Shown: positions 25,863 to 34,718 of the stretch, in pieces
Layout of the letters: each line of letters opens with the position of its first letter
How positions within the stretch are numbered: the stretch's first letter is position 1
Origin: Curtobacterium sp. ZW137
GTDB lineage: Bacteria; Actinomycetota; Actinomycetes; Actinomycetales; Microbacteriaceae
Length of the DNA stretch: 64,000 bases
Assembly (NCBI RefSeq): GCF_003762905.1
Contig: NZ_RJKS01000002.1
Span: forward strand, 604,039-668,038
Direction of reading: 5' to 3'
Notes under the pieces: generated by a model
Told to the model about the DNA's origin: nothing
Database searches by the model: none
What the model saw: the letters and a program-made list of their open reading frames with translations, nothing else
Made by a program: the position numbers and the translations under genes

Positions 25863-26303
25863 ATGCGAACGACATCGACATCGATCGGCCTGACCGTGCT
25901 CCGCGTCGTCCTCGGGGTGGTGTTCATCGCCCACGGGGCGCAGAAGTTCGGGCAGGGCATCCCCGCCGTGGCCGACGGGTTCTCCGGGATGGGCGTCCCC
26001 CTCGCCGAGGTGGCGGCGCCACTCGTCGCCGGGCTCGAACTCGTCGGCGGGGTCCTGCTCGTCCTCGGGGTCGCGACGCGGATCGTGGGCGTGCTGCTCG
26101 CGGTCGACATGGTCGTCGCCGGGGTGCTCGCGCACTCCTCCGCGGGGTTCTTCTCGCAGGACGGCGGGTTCGAGTACGTGCTCGTGCTCGCCGCGGCTGC
26201 GCTCGCGGTGGCGCTCACCGGGCCGGGGCGGCTGTCGCTCGATGCGCTCGTGCTGCGGGCACGGCGGCGCCGACGCGGCGTGGCCGAGCCGCTGCCCGCG
26301 TAG
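25863..26303 (+). CDS. DoxX family membrane protein
   Basis: A 146-residue protein with four helices and the DoxX signature LRVVLGVVFIAHGAQKFGQG ... GVPLAEVAAPLVAGLELVGGVLLVLG. DoxX-type proteins are linked to quinone or thiol redox systems at the membrane. A TACCGT -10 (25850-25855) ends seven bases before the ATG, so it is predicted leaderless; the next upstream in-frame start (25629) would overlap the DUF3072 gene. The C-terminus is Arg-rich. Confidence 0.87.
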   Translation: MRTTSTSIGLTVLRVVLGVVFIAHGAQKFGQGIPAVADGFSGMGVPLAEVAAPLVAGLELVGGVLLVLGVATRIVGVLLAVDMVVAGVLAHSSAGFFSQDGGFEYVLVLAAAALAVALTGPGRLSLDALVLRARRRRRGVAEPLPA

Positions 26304-26382
26304 CGCGGCTCCGCACGCTCCGCACGCGCCGCGCGCGCAGTGTGCGCCGGGTCCCGCAGTGTGCGGGGCCGCACCGGCGCGG

Positions 26383-26403
26383 GACCTCGCACCGTGCGAG
26401 GTC
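26383..26403. terminator. Hairpin at the end of the monooxygenase gene
   Basis: GACCTCGCAC and GTGCGAGGTC, with a single unpaired base between them, overlap the monooxygenase stop (26402-26404) and lie between convergent genes. The tight apex would open to a loop of about five bases in RNA. Few T residues follow, so termination efficiency is uncertain. Confidence 0.5.
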
Positions 26404-27514
26404 AGGACGCGGCGAGCTCGTCCATCACCTGGCGGGCGATGAGCCGGCCGGCCCGGTTCGCGCCGATCGTCGAGGCCTGGGGACCGTACCCGGCGAGGAA
26501 CAGCCGCGGCTCCTCCGCCGAACGACCGTCCGCGACCACCACGCCGCCCTTCGCCGTCCGCAGGTGCAGCGGCGCGAGGTGCCGGAGGTCCGCGCGGAAC
26601 CCCGTCGCCCAGACGATCGCGTCGGCATGCACGTGCTCGCCGTCCGCGGTGACCACCCCGGACGGCTCGATGCGCGCGAACACCCGCTCGTCACGGAGCA
26701 CCCCACGGTCGAGTCCCGCCCGGATCCGCCGGGAGACCGGGACGCCCGTCCCGCTGACGATGCTCGGCAGGACCTCACCGGCCCGGGCTGCCCGGTCCTG
26801 CTCGTCGACCGCAGCGACCGCGGACTCGAGGTCGAGCGCCGACGTATCCGACCACGTCATCGGCCGTCGGGTGAACCACCGCGTGGACCGGGCGACGCCG
26901 TCGAGCTCGAGCAGGAAGCCGATCGCGCTCGTGCCACCGCCGACCACGACGACGTCCTGGTCCTGGAACTCCGCGGCGCTCCGGTACTCCGTCGTGTCGA
27001 GCTGTCGCCCGGCGAACGTGTCGCGTCCCGGGTACCACGGCACGAAGGGGGTGCCCCACGTGCCCGAGGCGTTGACGACCACCTCGGCGTGGATCCGGCC
27101 CTCGTGTCCGTCAGCGGTCCGGGTCGCCACGCAGAGCCCGCCGGTCGTCCGGGTGACACTCGTCACCGCGACCGGGCGGCGCACCCGGAGTCCGTAGTGC
27201 TCCTCGAACCGGCGGTAGTACGCGCCGACGACGTCCCGCGCGGGACGGGAGCGGTCGGCGTCCTCGAACGCGAGCCCCATCGCCCGCATCCCGGGCAGGT
27301 CGTGCACGCGGTGCGCCGACCCGAGCCGGAGCGCCTCCCACCGGAACTGCCAGGCGCCGCCCGTGCTCGGCGCCCGGTCGAGGACGACGAGGTCGGTGCC
27401 GGGCTCGAGGCCCAGTCGGCGCAGGTGGTAGGCCACGGAGAGACCCGCCTGCCCCGCACCGATCACGACCACCCGGGCGTGCTGGTCGTCGGTGGTCGGT
27501 GTCAGGTCCGTCAT
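26402..27514 (-). CDS. FAD-dependent monooxygenase/oxidoreductase (FMO-like)
   Basis: A 370-residue flavoprotein. FAD-binding GxGxxG is VVIGAGQAGLS near the start, and an NADPH-binding GGGTSAIG around residue 185. Between them FAGRQLDTTEY aligns with the FMO/BVMO fingerprint FxGxxxHxxxY but has Asp where the His is expected. It is likely an NADPH-dependent oxidase of small lipophilic substrates or siderophore precursors. ATG at 27514 is supported by GGAAG upstream; earlier in-frame starts reach into the DUF3073 promoter. Confidence 0.85.
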   Translation of the reverse strand: MTDLTPTTDDQHARVVVIGAGQAGLSVAYHLRRLGLEPGTDLVVLDRAPSTGGAWQFRWEALRLGSAHRVHDLPGMRAMGLAFEDADRSRPARDVVGAYYRRFEEHYGLRVRRPVAVTSVTRTTGGLCVATRTADGHEGRIHAEVVVNASGTWGTPFVPWYPGRDTFAGRQLDTTEYRSAAEFQDQDVVVVGGGTSAIGFLLELDGVARSTRWFTRRPMTWSDTSALDLESAVAAVDEQDRAARAGEVLPSIVSGTGVPVSRRIRAGLDRGVLRDERVFARIEPSGVVTADGEHVHADAIVWATGFRADLRHLAPLHLRTAKGGVVVADGRSAEEPRLFLAGYGPQASTIGANRAGRLIARQVMDELAAS

Positions 27515-27676
27515 CACTTCCGATTCTGCTGGACGCGCACGGTCGCCGGCCATGTCCAGATAGGGGTACATGGTAGAGTGATCGGCAGATTTCCAACCAC
27601 GAACCGTTCGGATTCTCCGGGTGATGACTCGTCTCCCGTAGCGCTGGACACGAGCCGACACACGAGGGGGTCACGC

Positions 27677-27901
27677 ATGGGGCGCGGCCGTCAGAAGGCA
27701 AAGCACACCAAGGTCGCCCGGGAGCTGAAGTACTTCAGCCCGGAGACGAACTACGGTGCGCTCGAACGCGAGCTCTCCGCCGGGCACGACTCGGACGAGA
27801 ACTCCTACGTCGACCGCTGGGCAGACCAATACGGACCTGACCAGTACGAGGAAGACGACGAGTTCGAGCCCCAGCAGGACCAGCAGAACAAGTCCGCCTG
27901 A
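27677..27901 (+). CDS. DUF3073 family protein
   Basis: A 74-residue protein widespread in Actinobacteria, starting MGRGRQKAKHTKVARELKYF with a basic N-terminus and a strongly acidic Glu/Asp/Gln C-terminus (DQYEEDDEFEPQQDQQ). It is probably an RNA- or ribosome-associated factor, but this is not established. Strong GAGGGGG before the ATG and a hairpin terminator immediately after it imply a short, well-expressed mRNA. Confidence 0.93.
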   Translation: MGRGRQKAKHTKVARELKYFSPETNYGALERELSAGHDSDENSYVDRWADQYGPDQYEEDDEFEPQQDQQNKSA

Positions 27902-27912
27902 CTCGCGGATCC

Positions 27913-27948
27913 CGAACGCCGCGCACCCTTCCGGGAGCGCGGCGTTCG
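27913..27948 (+). terminator. Terminator of the DUF3073 gene
   Basis: A 12-bp perfect stem (27913-27924 with 27937-27948) and 12-base loop begin 11 bases after the stop codon. The following TGCGTGTCC is only mildly T-rich. Confidence 0.85.
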
Positions 27949-27989
27949 TGCGTGTCCGGCGCGTGCGCGGGCCTCTACGTCCGCATGAG

Positions 27990-28100
27990 TCGACACCGCA
28001 CGAGTCGATCGACTTCGGCGGTGTCGATCCCTGCAGACGCATCCTCTGCGTCTGCAAGTTTCGACACGACACGAGTCGATCGACTCCAGCGATGTCGAAA
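27990..28100. repeat. Structured intergenic element: three stem-loops with repeated cores
   Basis: Between DUF3073 (plus) and purM (minus) three hairpins stand in series: TCGACACCGC with its complement (27990-27999/28018-28027), then a 10-bp stem (28032-28041/28047-28056), then TTTCGACA/TGTCGAAA (28059-28066/28093-28100). The first and third enclose the same 12-bp palindrome AGTCGATCGACT (28003-28014, 28074-28085) flanked by CACG. No open frame covers it. The 28101-28171 remainder is GC-rich and holds no feature I can see. Confidence 0.75.
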
Positions 28101-28171
28101 GAGTCCTGCGGCAGCGCCGGGCAGCTGCGGCAGCGGGCAGCAGCGCGGCAGCGCCGCGAAGCGCCCGCGCC

Positions 28172-29266
28172 TCAGCCCGCGTACGCCCCGGTGAGCCGCA
28201 CGGCTCCGCCGTCGACGCCCTTCGCGCCCTGCTCGAACCCGTCGAGGTCGCGCGCGGACATCGACACCGTCCCGACCGGCCACGACGCGAGCCCGGCCGA
28301 CCCGAGTGATGCGATGACGTCGGACGCGGCGGCAGCGGACACCACGGCGAACATGCCGATGCCGAGGTTCCAGGTGCCCTCGGTGTCCTCGATCGGCGTC
28401 CCGGCCATGTCGGCGAGGACCCGGAACACGGGGAGGGGCTCCCACGTGGCACGGTCGACCTCGACCCAGGACCCGACGGGCAGCACGCGCGCCAGGTTCG
28501 CGGCGATGCCGCCACCCGTCACGTGGGACATCGAGTGCACGGCGCCGGGGTGGTCCGCCAACAGGCCGAGCAGCGGCGTCGTGTAGAGCCGGGTCGGCTC
28601 GAGGAGCGCTTCGCCGACGAGCCCGCCGAGCTCCGGGAGGGAGTCCGTGTAGGCGACCCCGCGGGACGACAGGATGTGGCGGACGAGCGAGTACCCGTTC
28701 GAGTGCAGCCCGGAGGACGCGATCGCGACGACGACGTCCCCGTCGAGCACGCGCTCGGCGCCGAGCACCTCGGAGGCCTCGACCGCACCGACGGCTGCGC
28801 CGGCGACGTCGTAGTCGTCAGGACCGAGGAGCCCCGGGTGCTCGGCGGTCTCGCCACCGACCAGCGCGGTGCCGGTCATCGCGCAGCCGCGGGCGATCCC
28901 GGCGACGATGTCCGCGATGCGGGACGGGACGACCCGGCCGCACGCGATGTAGTCCGTCATGAACATCGGCTTCGCGCCGACCACGACGATGTCGTCGACG
29001 ACCATGCCGACGAGGTCCTGGCCGATGGTGTCGTGCTTGTCGATCGCCTGCGCGATGGCGACCTTCGTGCCGACCCCGTCGGTCGAGGTGGCGAGGAGCG
29101 GCCGTGAGAAGCCCTTCAGGAACGAGACGTCGTACAGGCCCGCGAATCCGCCCACACCGCCCAGCACGGAGTCGTTGTGCGTCGCCGAGACGGCGGACTT
29201 CATGAGCTCGACGGCCAGATCACCGGCTGCGGTGTCGACCCCGGCCTCTGCGTACGGGTTGGGCAT
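28172..29266 (-). CDS. purM: Phosphoribosylformylglycinamidine cyclo-ligase
   Basis: Fifth step of purine synthesis, FGAM to AIR with ATP hydrolysis. The 364-residue protein matches PurM throughout: ATP-binding STDGVGTKVAIAQ, then DDIVVVGAKPMFMTDYIACG, ALVGGETAEHPG and the C-terminal THMSHVTGGGIAANLARVLP-like stretch (MSHVTGGGIAANL). GGAGGA lies ahead of the ATG at 29266. Divergent from purF across 72 bases, so the two share a promoter region; no purine riboswitch is visible. Confidence 0.96.
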   Translation of the reverse strand: MPNPYAEAGVDTAAGDLAVELMKSAVSATHNDSVLGGVGGFAGLYDVSFLKGFSRPLLATSTDGVGTKVAIAQAIDKHDTIGQDLVGMVVDDIVVVGAKPMFMTDYIACGRVVPSRIADIVAGIARGCAMTGTALVGGETAEHPGLLGPDDYDVAGAAVGAVEASEVLGAERVLDGDVVVAIASSGLHSNGYSLVRHILSSRGVAYTDSLPELGGLVGEALLEPTRLYTTPLLGLLADHPGAVHSMSHVTGGGIAANLARVLPVGSWVEVDRATWEPLPVFRVLADMAGTPIEDTEGTWNLGIGMFAVVSAAAASDVIASLGSAGLASWPVGTVSMSARDLDGFEQGAKGVDGGAVRLTGAYAG

Positions 29267-29338
29267 GCGGAGTCCTCCGTCGTGGCATGGCAGACTTGTT
29301 CGGTACCACCCGATTCTACGGTCTGGAGCACTCCGCGA

Positions 29339-30796
29339 ATGTGCGGCATCGTCGGCCTCGTTGCGCAGGGGCCTGCAAACCAATCCATCTACGACGCTCT
29401 GCTCCTCCTGCAACACCGGGGACAGGACTCGACGGGCATCGCCACGGTCGAGGGTCACATCCACCACATGCACAAGACCCGTGGTCACGTGCGGGAGTCG
29501 TTCCGCACCCGTGACATGCGTGCCCTCCTCGGCACGATGGGGCTCGGGCACGTCCGGTACGCCACGAAGGGTGCCGCCAGCAACGAAGAGGAAGCCCAGC
29601 CGTTCTACGTGAACGCGCCCTACGGCATCGTCCTCGTCCACAACGGCAACCTGACGAACACGCGGGAACTGACGCGTGAACTCTTCGACATCGACCGTCG
29701 GCACCTCAACACGAGCTCGGACACCGAGCTCCTGGTGAACGTCCTGGCGCACGAGCTGCAGGGCCAGGTGCGCGGCAAGGACCTCGACCCCGGTCAGGTC
29801 TTCGACGCCGTCGAGCGCGTGCACCAGCGCGTCGAGGGCTCGTACGCCGCCATCGCGACGATCGCCGGGCACGGACTGCTCGCGTTCCGCGACCCGTTCG
29901 GCATCCGGCCGCTCATCCTCGGGCACAAGTTCGACGACGCCGGCAAGTCCGAGTGGGTCGTCGCGTCCGAGTCGCTCGTCCTGGAGTCCGGTGGCTACGA
30001 CATCGTCCGCGACGTCGCCCCCGGCGAGGCGATCTTCGTCGAGATGGACGGCACGATGCACGCCAGGCAGTGCGCGGCGAACCCGCGCCTGGTGCCGTGC
30101 TCGTTCGAGTACGTCTACCTCGCACGCCCCGACTCCGTGATGAACGGCATCTCGGTGTACGACGCCCGTCTCCGCCTCGGCAACCGTCTGGCGGACACGA
30201 TCGCGCAGTACGCCCCGACCGGTGACATCGACGTGGTCATGCCGATCCCCGACTCGAGCCGTCCCGCCGCGATGCAGGTCGCGCAGAAGCTCGGCATCGA
30301 GTACCGCGAGGGCTTCTACAAGAACCGCTACGTCGGCCGGACGTTCATCATGCCCGGGCAGGCGGAGCGGAAGCGCTCCGTGCGCCAGAAGCTCAACGCG
30401 ATGTCGTCCGAGTTCAAGGGCAAGAACATCCTCATCGTCGACGACTCGATCGTGCGCGGCACGACGAGCAAGGAGATCGTGGAGATGGCCCGCGCCGCCG
30501 GAGCCAACGAGGTGACCTTCACGAGCGCCGCTCCCCCGGTCCGGTTCCCGCACGTCTACGGCATCAACATGCCGACGCGGCAGGAGCTCATCGCGCACGA
30601 CCGGAAGATCCCGGAGATCAACCGCGTGCTCGGCAGCGACCACCTGATCTACCAGGAGATCGGCGACATGCGGGACGCCATCATCGAGGGCTCGGACGTC
30701 ACCGACCTCGAGATGAGCTGCTTCACGGGTGAGTACGTCACCGGCACGGTGAGCCCGGAGTACCTGTCCTGGGTGGAAGCCAACCAGCTCAGCTGA
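29339..30796 (+). CDS. purF: Amidophosphoribosyltransferase
   Basis: The first committed step of purine synthesis, making phosphoribosylamine from PRPP and glutamine. The start is fixed at the ATG at 29339 because Cys2 of MCGIVGLVAQG is the N-terminal glutaminase nucleophile; the longer frame to 29177 would hide it. Class II amidotransferase markers LLLLQHRGQDSTGIA and LVHNGNL, and the PRPP loop LIVDDSIVRGTTS, are clear. No propeptide is present, unlike Bacillus PurF. GGAG lies ahead. A GGAGGCACGGTGCC-type hairpin follows the stop. Confidence 0.97.
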   Translation: MCGIVGLVAQGPANQSIYDALLLLQHRGQDSTGIATVEGHIHHMHKTRGHVRESFRTRDMRALLGTMGLGHVRYATKGAASNEEEAQPFYVNAPYGIVLVHNGNLTNTRELTRELFDIDRRHLNTSSDTELLVNVLAHELQGQVRGKDLDPGQVFDAVERVHQRVEGSYAAIATIAGHGLLAFRDPFGIRPLILGHKFDDAGKSEWVVASESLVLESGGYDIVRDVAPGEAIFVEMDGTMHARQCAANPRLVPCSFEYVYLARPDSVMNGISVYDARLRLGNRLADTIAQYAPTGDIDVVMPIPDSSRPAAMQVAQKLGIEYREGFYKNRYVGRTFIMPGQAERKRSVRQKLNAMSSEFKGKNILIVDDSIVRGTTSKEIVEMARAAGANEVTFTSAAPPVRFPHVYGINMPTRQELIAHDRKIPEINRVLGSDHLIYQEIGDMRDAIIEGSDVTDLEMSCFTGEYVTGTVSPEYLSWVEANQLS

Positions 30797-30825
30797 GCGG
30801 GGGTCGCGAACGCGACGACCGAACG

Positions 30826-30865
30826 GACGGGAGGCACGGTGCCAGCTGGCACCGTGCCTCCCGTC
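30826..30865. terminator. 40-bp palindrome (terminator) between purF and the membrane gene
   Basis: A perfect palindrome, 20-base arms, centre AGCT, between convergent genes. Its core GGAGGCACGGTGCC is repeated in the hairpins at 36982-37036 and 47423-47468, so this belongs to a dispersed terminator family. Confidence 0.9.
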
Positions 30866-30882
30866 AATGGCTCTGGTCGCGA

Positions 30883-31278
30883 CTACCGCTGCTGGTCGCC
30901 GTGGTCCTCGATCTCACCGTCGACGGTCTCCGGGGGCATGTCCACCGCGACGCGCTCCGCGGTGAGGCGGGCCGCCCGGCGGGCGAAGACCCGGTCGAGG
31001 ACGATCGCGACGACCGCGCCGACGAAGCCGCCGATCGCGACGCCCCACAGGCCGAAGTAGCCGACGAGGCCGCTGAAGCCGACGGTCTCGGTCTGGTCGC
31101 CGCGGTCCAGGTTCAGGGTGAGGGCGATCACGATGACCGTCACCACGAAGCCGAGGACTGCGCCGCCGACGATGAAGACCCCGAACTTCGGGGCGCGGCG
31201 GATGGTGACCTCGTCCGAGGAGGACACGGTGGCGGGCTCAGGAACCGGAGCGTCGTCGGGTCGATCGGTGTTGCTCAC
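30883..31278 (-). CDS. Two-helix membrane protein next to purF
   Basis: A 131-residue protein with an acidic N-terminus, helix one about residues 33-55 (FGVFIVGGAVLGFVVTVIVIAL), helix two about 70-95, and a charged C-terminus. It is likely the conserved membrane protein that accompanies purF/purM in Microbacteriaceae, but function is unknown. GTG at 31278 follows GGAG by three to four bases. The long in-frame extension (to 33933) is antisense shadow of the LuxR gene. Confidence 0.72.
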   Translation of the reverse strand: MSNTDRPDDAPVPEPATVSSSDEVTIRRAPKFGVFIVGGAVLGFVVTVIVIALTLNLDRGDQTETVGFSGLVGYFGLWGVAIGGFVGAVVAIVLDRVFARRAARLTAERVAVDMPPETVDGEIEDHGDQQR

Positions 31279-31386
31279 GACTCCATTGTCCCCCACTGTG
31301 GGACGTGCTCCGGCCTGCCCGTGGAGCCCGTTCCGAGGCAAGATGGACCGTACCGAGTGGTATCCCATGGGTGGAGGTGACGCTGG

Positions 31387-33963
31387 ATGACCGGTTCGAC
31401 CGCTGCCGACCCCCGCCGACGCCCCGTCCCCGCTCGGATCGCCTGGCCGATCGTGCAGCGACGCGAAGAGGACCGCGCCGTGTCCGTCGTCGCGGAGCAC
31501 CGCACCAGCGTCGCCCTCGTCGGAGCGCCCGGGCTCGGCAAGAGCACCGCCGCCGCCCGTGTCACCGACCGCGTCGCCGGACGCGAGGCACCCGGCCGCC
31601 TGCTCGTCGTCCCGATCACCGCCGTCGCGACCGGGGCGTCGATGCCCTTCGGCGCCGTCTCCGAACGTCTCGGCGACCTGCCGGCCGAGGTCCTCGCCGA
31701 CGCGGCCGGCGCGGAACAGCGCCTGCGTGAGGCCGCGGACGTGGTCGACCGTGACCTGCTGCTCCGCGTGGACGACGCCGACCACCTCGACGCGATCTCC
31801 GCCCGGTACGTCGCGTGGCTCGTCCGGTTCCAGGGGGCGCGACTCGTGCTCACCTGCCGGGACTTCACCGCGCTCGCCGAGCCGCTGCGGTCGCTGTGGC
31901 AGGACGACCTGCTCGAGCGGATCGACCTCGGACCGCTGGACCTCCAGGACACCGCCGCGTTGATCGGCGACGCGCTCGCAGCCCCGCTCGAATCGGCGTC
32001 GGTCGAGCGGGTGCACCGCGCGACCGAGGGCAACCCGCTGTACCTGCGGGAGGTGGTGCGTGCCGCGCTCGCGTCCGGGGCGCTCGAGCACACCGCGTCC
32101 GGCTGGTACTGGCGCGGTCGGATCACGGCGTCGAACAGCCTGGCGGACATGTACCGGACGGAGCTCGGCACGCTGCCGGAGGACCTCCGCGACGTCGTGG
32201 ACATCGTGGCGCTGGCCGATCCGATCCCGTTGTCCCGGTTGCTCAGCCTGGTCGGCGGCGGGGACGTGGACCGCGTCGTGGCGCTCGGCCTCGTCCGCAT
32301 CGACTCGCTCGCCGACGGCGCTCCGGTCGTCCGCCCCTCCCACCCGCTCGTCGGCGAAGTGGTGCGCTCCCTGGTCCCGGTCGCCCGGCGCACGACCCTG
32401 TTCGCGCGGGCCAACGCCTTCCGCACCGATCACCCAGCCGGCGCCGTCCCCGCGGCACGACTCCGCGCAGCGCTGTGGGCGCTCGAGTGCGGGGTGCTCC
32501 CACCCGTGCCGCAGCTGCTCGACGCCGCACACGTCGCGACGCGGTTGCAGGAGCTCGAGAGCGCGGTCGCCCTCAGCTCCGCCGTGCTCCGCGCCGAGCT
32601 GTCCCCGACCGAACGCGTCGCGGCGCTCTGCCTGCGGTCCCTCGCCCACGGCTACAGCAGCGGTCGCGAGGCCGGCCGCGCCGACGCCGAGGCCGCGTGG
32701 GAGATCGCCCGGACCCGCAGCGACGAGGTCGCGGACTCCGCGGTGGTCGAGGCCTGCGAGACCCTGGCGAACATCCGGCAGTTCCACGACGACGACCCCC
32801 TGGCCGCCGCCGCCCTGACCGACGTGGCGATGGGACTGGTGCGCGCCGACGCGGCCGAACGACTCCGACTGCTCCGGCTCGCGCACCTCGGGTGGGGCAG
32901 CCGCTTCGACGAGATCCGCGCGGAGATCGACCGGACCGGCATCGTCGACGCACCGACCGTCCCGGTGTCGTTCCTCTGCGTCGCACCGTGCGCGGTGATG
33001 GCCCTCGCGACGGGCGGCCGGCTCGACGACGCGATGACGCTCGGGCGAGCGTCCCTGGCGACGGCGGCCGTGCACATCGAGGAAGCACCGTGGAGCGTCG
33101 GGGAGATCATCTCCGTCCTGCACCAGGTCCAGGTGTGGCGGGGCGAGATCGACGACCTCTTCACCGAGGTCTCGCTGAACCGGTCGAGCCCCTTCCTCAA
33201 GTACGACTTCACCCTCGAGCTGATCGGCGCCGGCAACCTGGCGCTCGGACAGCGCCGCTGGGACGACGCCATCGCGGCGTTCTCCGCCGCCTGCGAGCGG
33301 TACGCGGTGGCCGACCACGGCGGGTTCGGGGCGTACCCGTGGGCCCGGCTGGCGATGGCGCTGGCGTACGCCGGCCGTGCCGAGGAGGCCGGCGCGGCCC
33401 TCGAGCGCGCCCGGACGACCCCGCCACGCGCCATGCGCATCACCGGCGAACAGATCGCGACCACCATCTCCTGGACCGAGGCGGTGCTCGGCAACCCGGC
33501 CGGACTGCAGCACGCCGACGAGCTGATCGAGCGGGCGACCGCGAGCGGCGCGTGGACCCACGTCATGTACGCGCAGACGCTGCACTACGCGAACGACATG
33601 CTGAACGGGCAGGACACCACCGCGTCGCTCGACCGGATGCGGGACGCGGCCAGCCGGGTGGACGGGCCACTCGCCGGCGCGATCGTCGAGTACGCGGACG
33701 CGATCCGGGCGGGCGACCGCACCCGGACGATCGCGGCGCAGACGGTGCTGGCCGCGTGCGGGATGGCCGTCACGGCGGGGCGGGTGCGACCCCCGCTCAC
33801 CCGGCGCGAGTACGAGGTGGCCGGGCTCGCGGCGCAGGGGCTGTCGAACCGGCGCATCGCGGAACAGCTCGGGTTGTCGGTGCGGACCATCGACGCGCAC
33901 CTGTCGCGGGTGTTCGCGAAGTGGGACCTGCACGCGCGGTCCGAGCTGAGCGCGCTGCTCTGA
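31387..33963 (+). CDS. Large ATP-binding LuxR (LAL-like) regulator
   Basis: An 858-residue STAND-type regulator. An N-terminal ATPase domain has Walker A GAPGLGKST (residues 43-51) and a Walker B-like LLLRVDDAD; the middle is helical, TPR-like; the last 65 residues are a LuxR helix-turn-helix (LTRREYEVAGLAAQGLSNRRIAEQLGLS). LAL regulators act as ATP-dependent signal sensors often controlling metabolism or exports. GGAGGTG lies eight bases upstream of the ATG. The target genes are unknown; the neighbouring genes give no strong hint. Confidence 0.9.
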   Translation: MTGSTAADPRRRPVPARIAWPIVQRREEDRAVSVVAEHRTSVALVGAPGLGKSTAAARVTDRVAGREAPGRLLVVPITAVATGASMPFGAVSERLGDLPAEVLADAAGAEQRLREAADVVDRDLLLRVDDADHLDAISARYVAWLVRFQGARLVLTCRDFTALAEPLRSLWQDDLLERIDLGPLDLQDTAALIGDALAAPLESASVERVHRATEGNPLYLREVVRAALASGALEHTASGWYWRGRITASNSLADMYRTELGTLPEDLRDVVDIVALADPIPLSRLLSLVGGGDVDRVVALGLVRIDSLADGAPVVRPSHPLVGEVVRSLVPVARRTTLFARANAFRTDHPAGAVPAARLRAALWALECGVLPPVPQLLDAAHVATRLQELESAVALSSAVLRAELSPTERVAALCLRSLAHGYSSGREAGRADAEAAWEIARTRSDEVADSAVVEACETLANIRQFHDDDPLAAAALTDVAMGLVRADAAERLRLLRLAHLGWGSRFDEIRAEIDRTGIVDAPTVPVSFLCVAPCAVMALATGGRLDDAMTLGRASLATAAVHIEEAPWSVGEIISVLHQVQVWRGEIDDLFTEVSLNRSSPFLKYDFTLELIGAGNLALGQRRWDDAIAAFSAACERYAVADHGGFGAYPWARLAMALAYAGRAEEAGAALERARTTPPRAMRITGEQIATTISWTEAVLGNPAGLQHADELIERATASGAWTHVMYAQTLHYANDMLNGQDTTASLDRMRDAASRVDGPLAGAIVEYADAIRAGDRTRTIAAQTVLAACGMAVTAGRVRPPLTRREYEVAGLAAQGLSNRRIAEQLGLSVRTIDAHLSRVFAKWDLHARSELSALL

Positions 33964-34298
33964 GTCGACCGCTCGCGGGGGCCGCGTCCGCTGACATTGC
34001 GGCTTTCGGACTTGCGGGTGCGATGAAATCGCAAATCCGTTGCGGAATGCAGCACGCCACGCCGAATGGTTGACACGTGACGCGGAACATCGCGTAGCGT
34101 TGGGTCCGTCGCCGGGTTCGGACCCGTTCGGGTCGGGTCCGAATCCCGGCGGCTTCTACGCTACGGCCGTCGCCGTGGCCACCGCATCGGTAGGGCCTAC
34201 CTAATTCGATCCCGGTCGGTACGCATCTGTTCGTGCCGCGTCGTGGCGGTCCCCGCGGTCGGTCGTGAGACGCTCGTCAAGTGCCCGTCAAGTGCTCG
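33964..34298. other. Intergenic region with orphan promoter and hairpin
   Basis: A 335-base gap. TTGACA (34070-34075) and TAGCGT (34095-34100), 19 bases apart, form a strong-looking plus-strand promoter. Right after its predicted start is a 17-bp hairpin with one bulge (34110-34126/34134-34151, loop TTCGGGT). The downstream stretch to 34298 has no plus-strand gene because the next gene is convergent. I see no tRNA or known riboswitch. A small non-coding transcript is possible. Confidence 0.5.
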
Positions 34299-34661
34299 TC
34301 AGGCGCTCGTCCGCACCGGCAGGAACGGTGCCAGGTCGGCCCGCGAACCGGAGGCGCTCACCGCCGCTGCCGTCGCCGCGTCGTCCCAGCGCAGCGCCCC
34401 GGTCGCCAGTGCGATCCACGTCGTCGCGTCCGTCTCGATGACGTTCGGGGGCGTCCCGCGCGTGTGCCGTGGTCCGGGGACCGCCTGCACGGCGGCGAAC
34501 GGTGGGACGCGCACCTCCACGGCGTTCCCGGGGACGTCCTCGGCCAGGCGCTGCAACGTCCACCGGACGGCCGTCGCGACGCTCGGGCGGTCCGTCGCCC
34601 CCGCGACCACCGCGGCCAGTGCAGCGGCGCCTTCCGCGTCGTCGATCGTCCTGCCAGGCAT
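34299..34661 (-). CDS. Sterol-carrier-family (SCP2-like) protein
   Basis: A 120-residue small protein of the actinobacterial sterol-carrier-like/MDMPI C-terminal group (VRVPPFAAVQAVPGPRHTRGTPPNVIE and WIALATGALRW are the family blocks). It typically flanks purD in this order. ATG at 34661 is chosen since TAGCCT (34673-34668) ends six bases upstream, a leaderless signal; a GTG at 34667 gives two more residues. Ligand unknown. Confidence 0.82.
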   Translation of the reverse strand: MPGRTIDDAEGAAALAAVVAGATDRPSVATAVRWTLQRLAEDVPGNAVEVRVPPFAAVQAVPGPRHTRGTPPNVIETDATTWIALATGALRWDDAATAAAVSASGSRADLAPFLPVRTSA

Positions 34662-34718
34662 CTCCACAGGCTAGCCGGTGCATCGCAGCGCGGGCCCCTG
34701 GCTCGGTAGGGTGATCGG

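Noticed and set aside
29267-29338. Purine riboswitch between purM and purF
   Set aside because: The 72-base gap lacks any purine-aptamer core and consists of two promoter regions only.
28172-30643. A minus-strand frame running from purM through purF
   Set aside because: The part upstream of 29266 is antisense shadow of purF; purM ends at its own ATG.
34101-34240. Possible tRNA or 6C-type RNA
   Set aside because: No cloverleaf with a T-loop GGTTCGANTCC and acceptor pairing, and no pair of six-C loops could be found.
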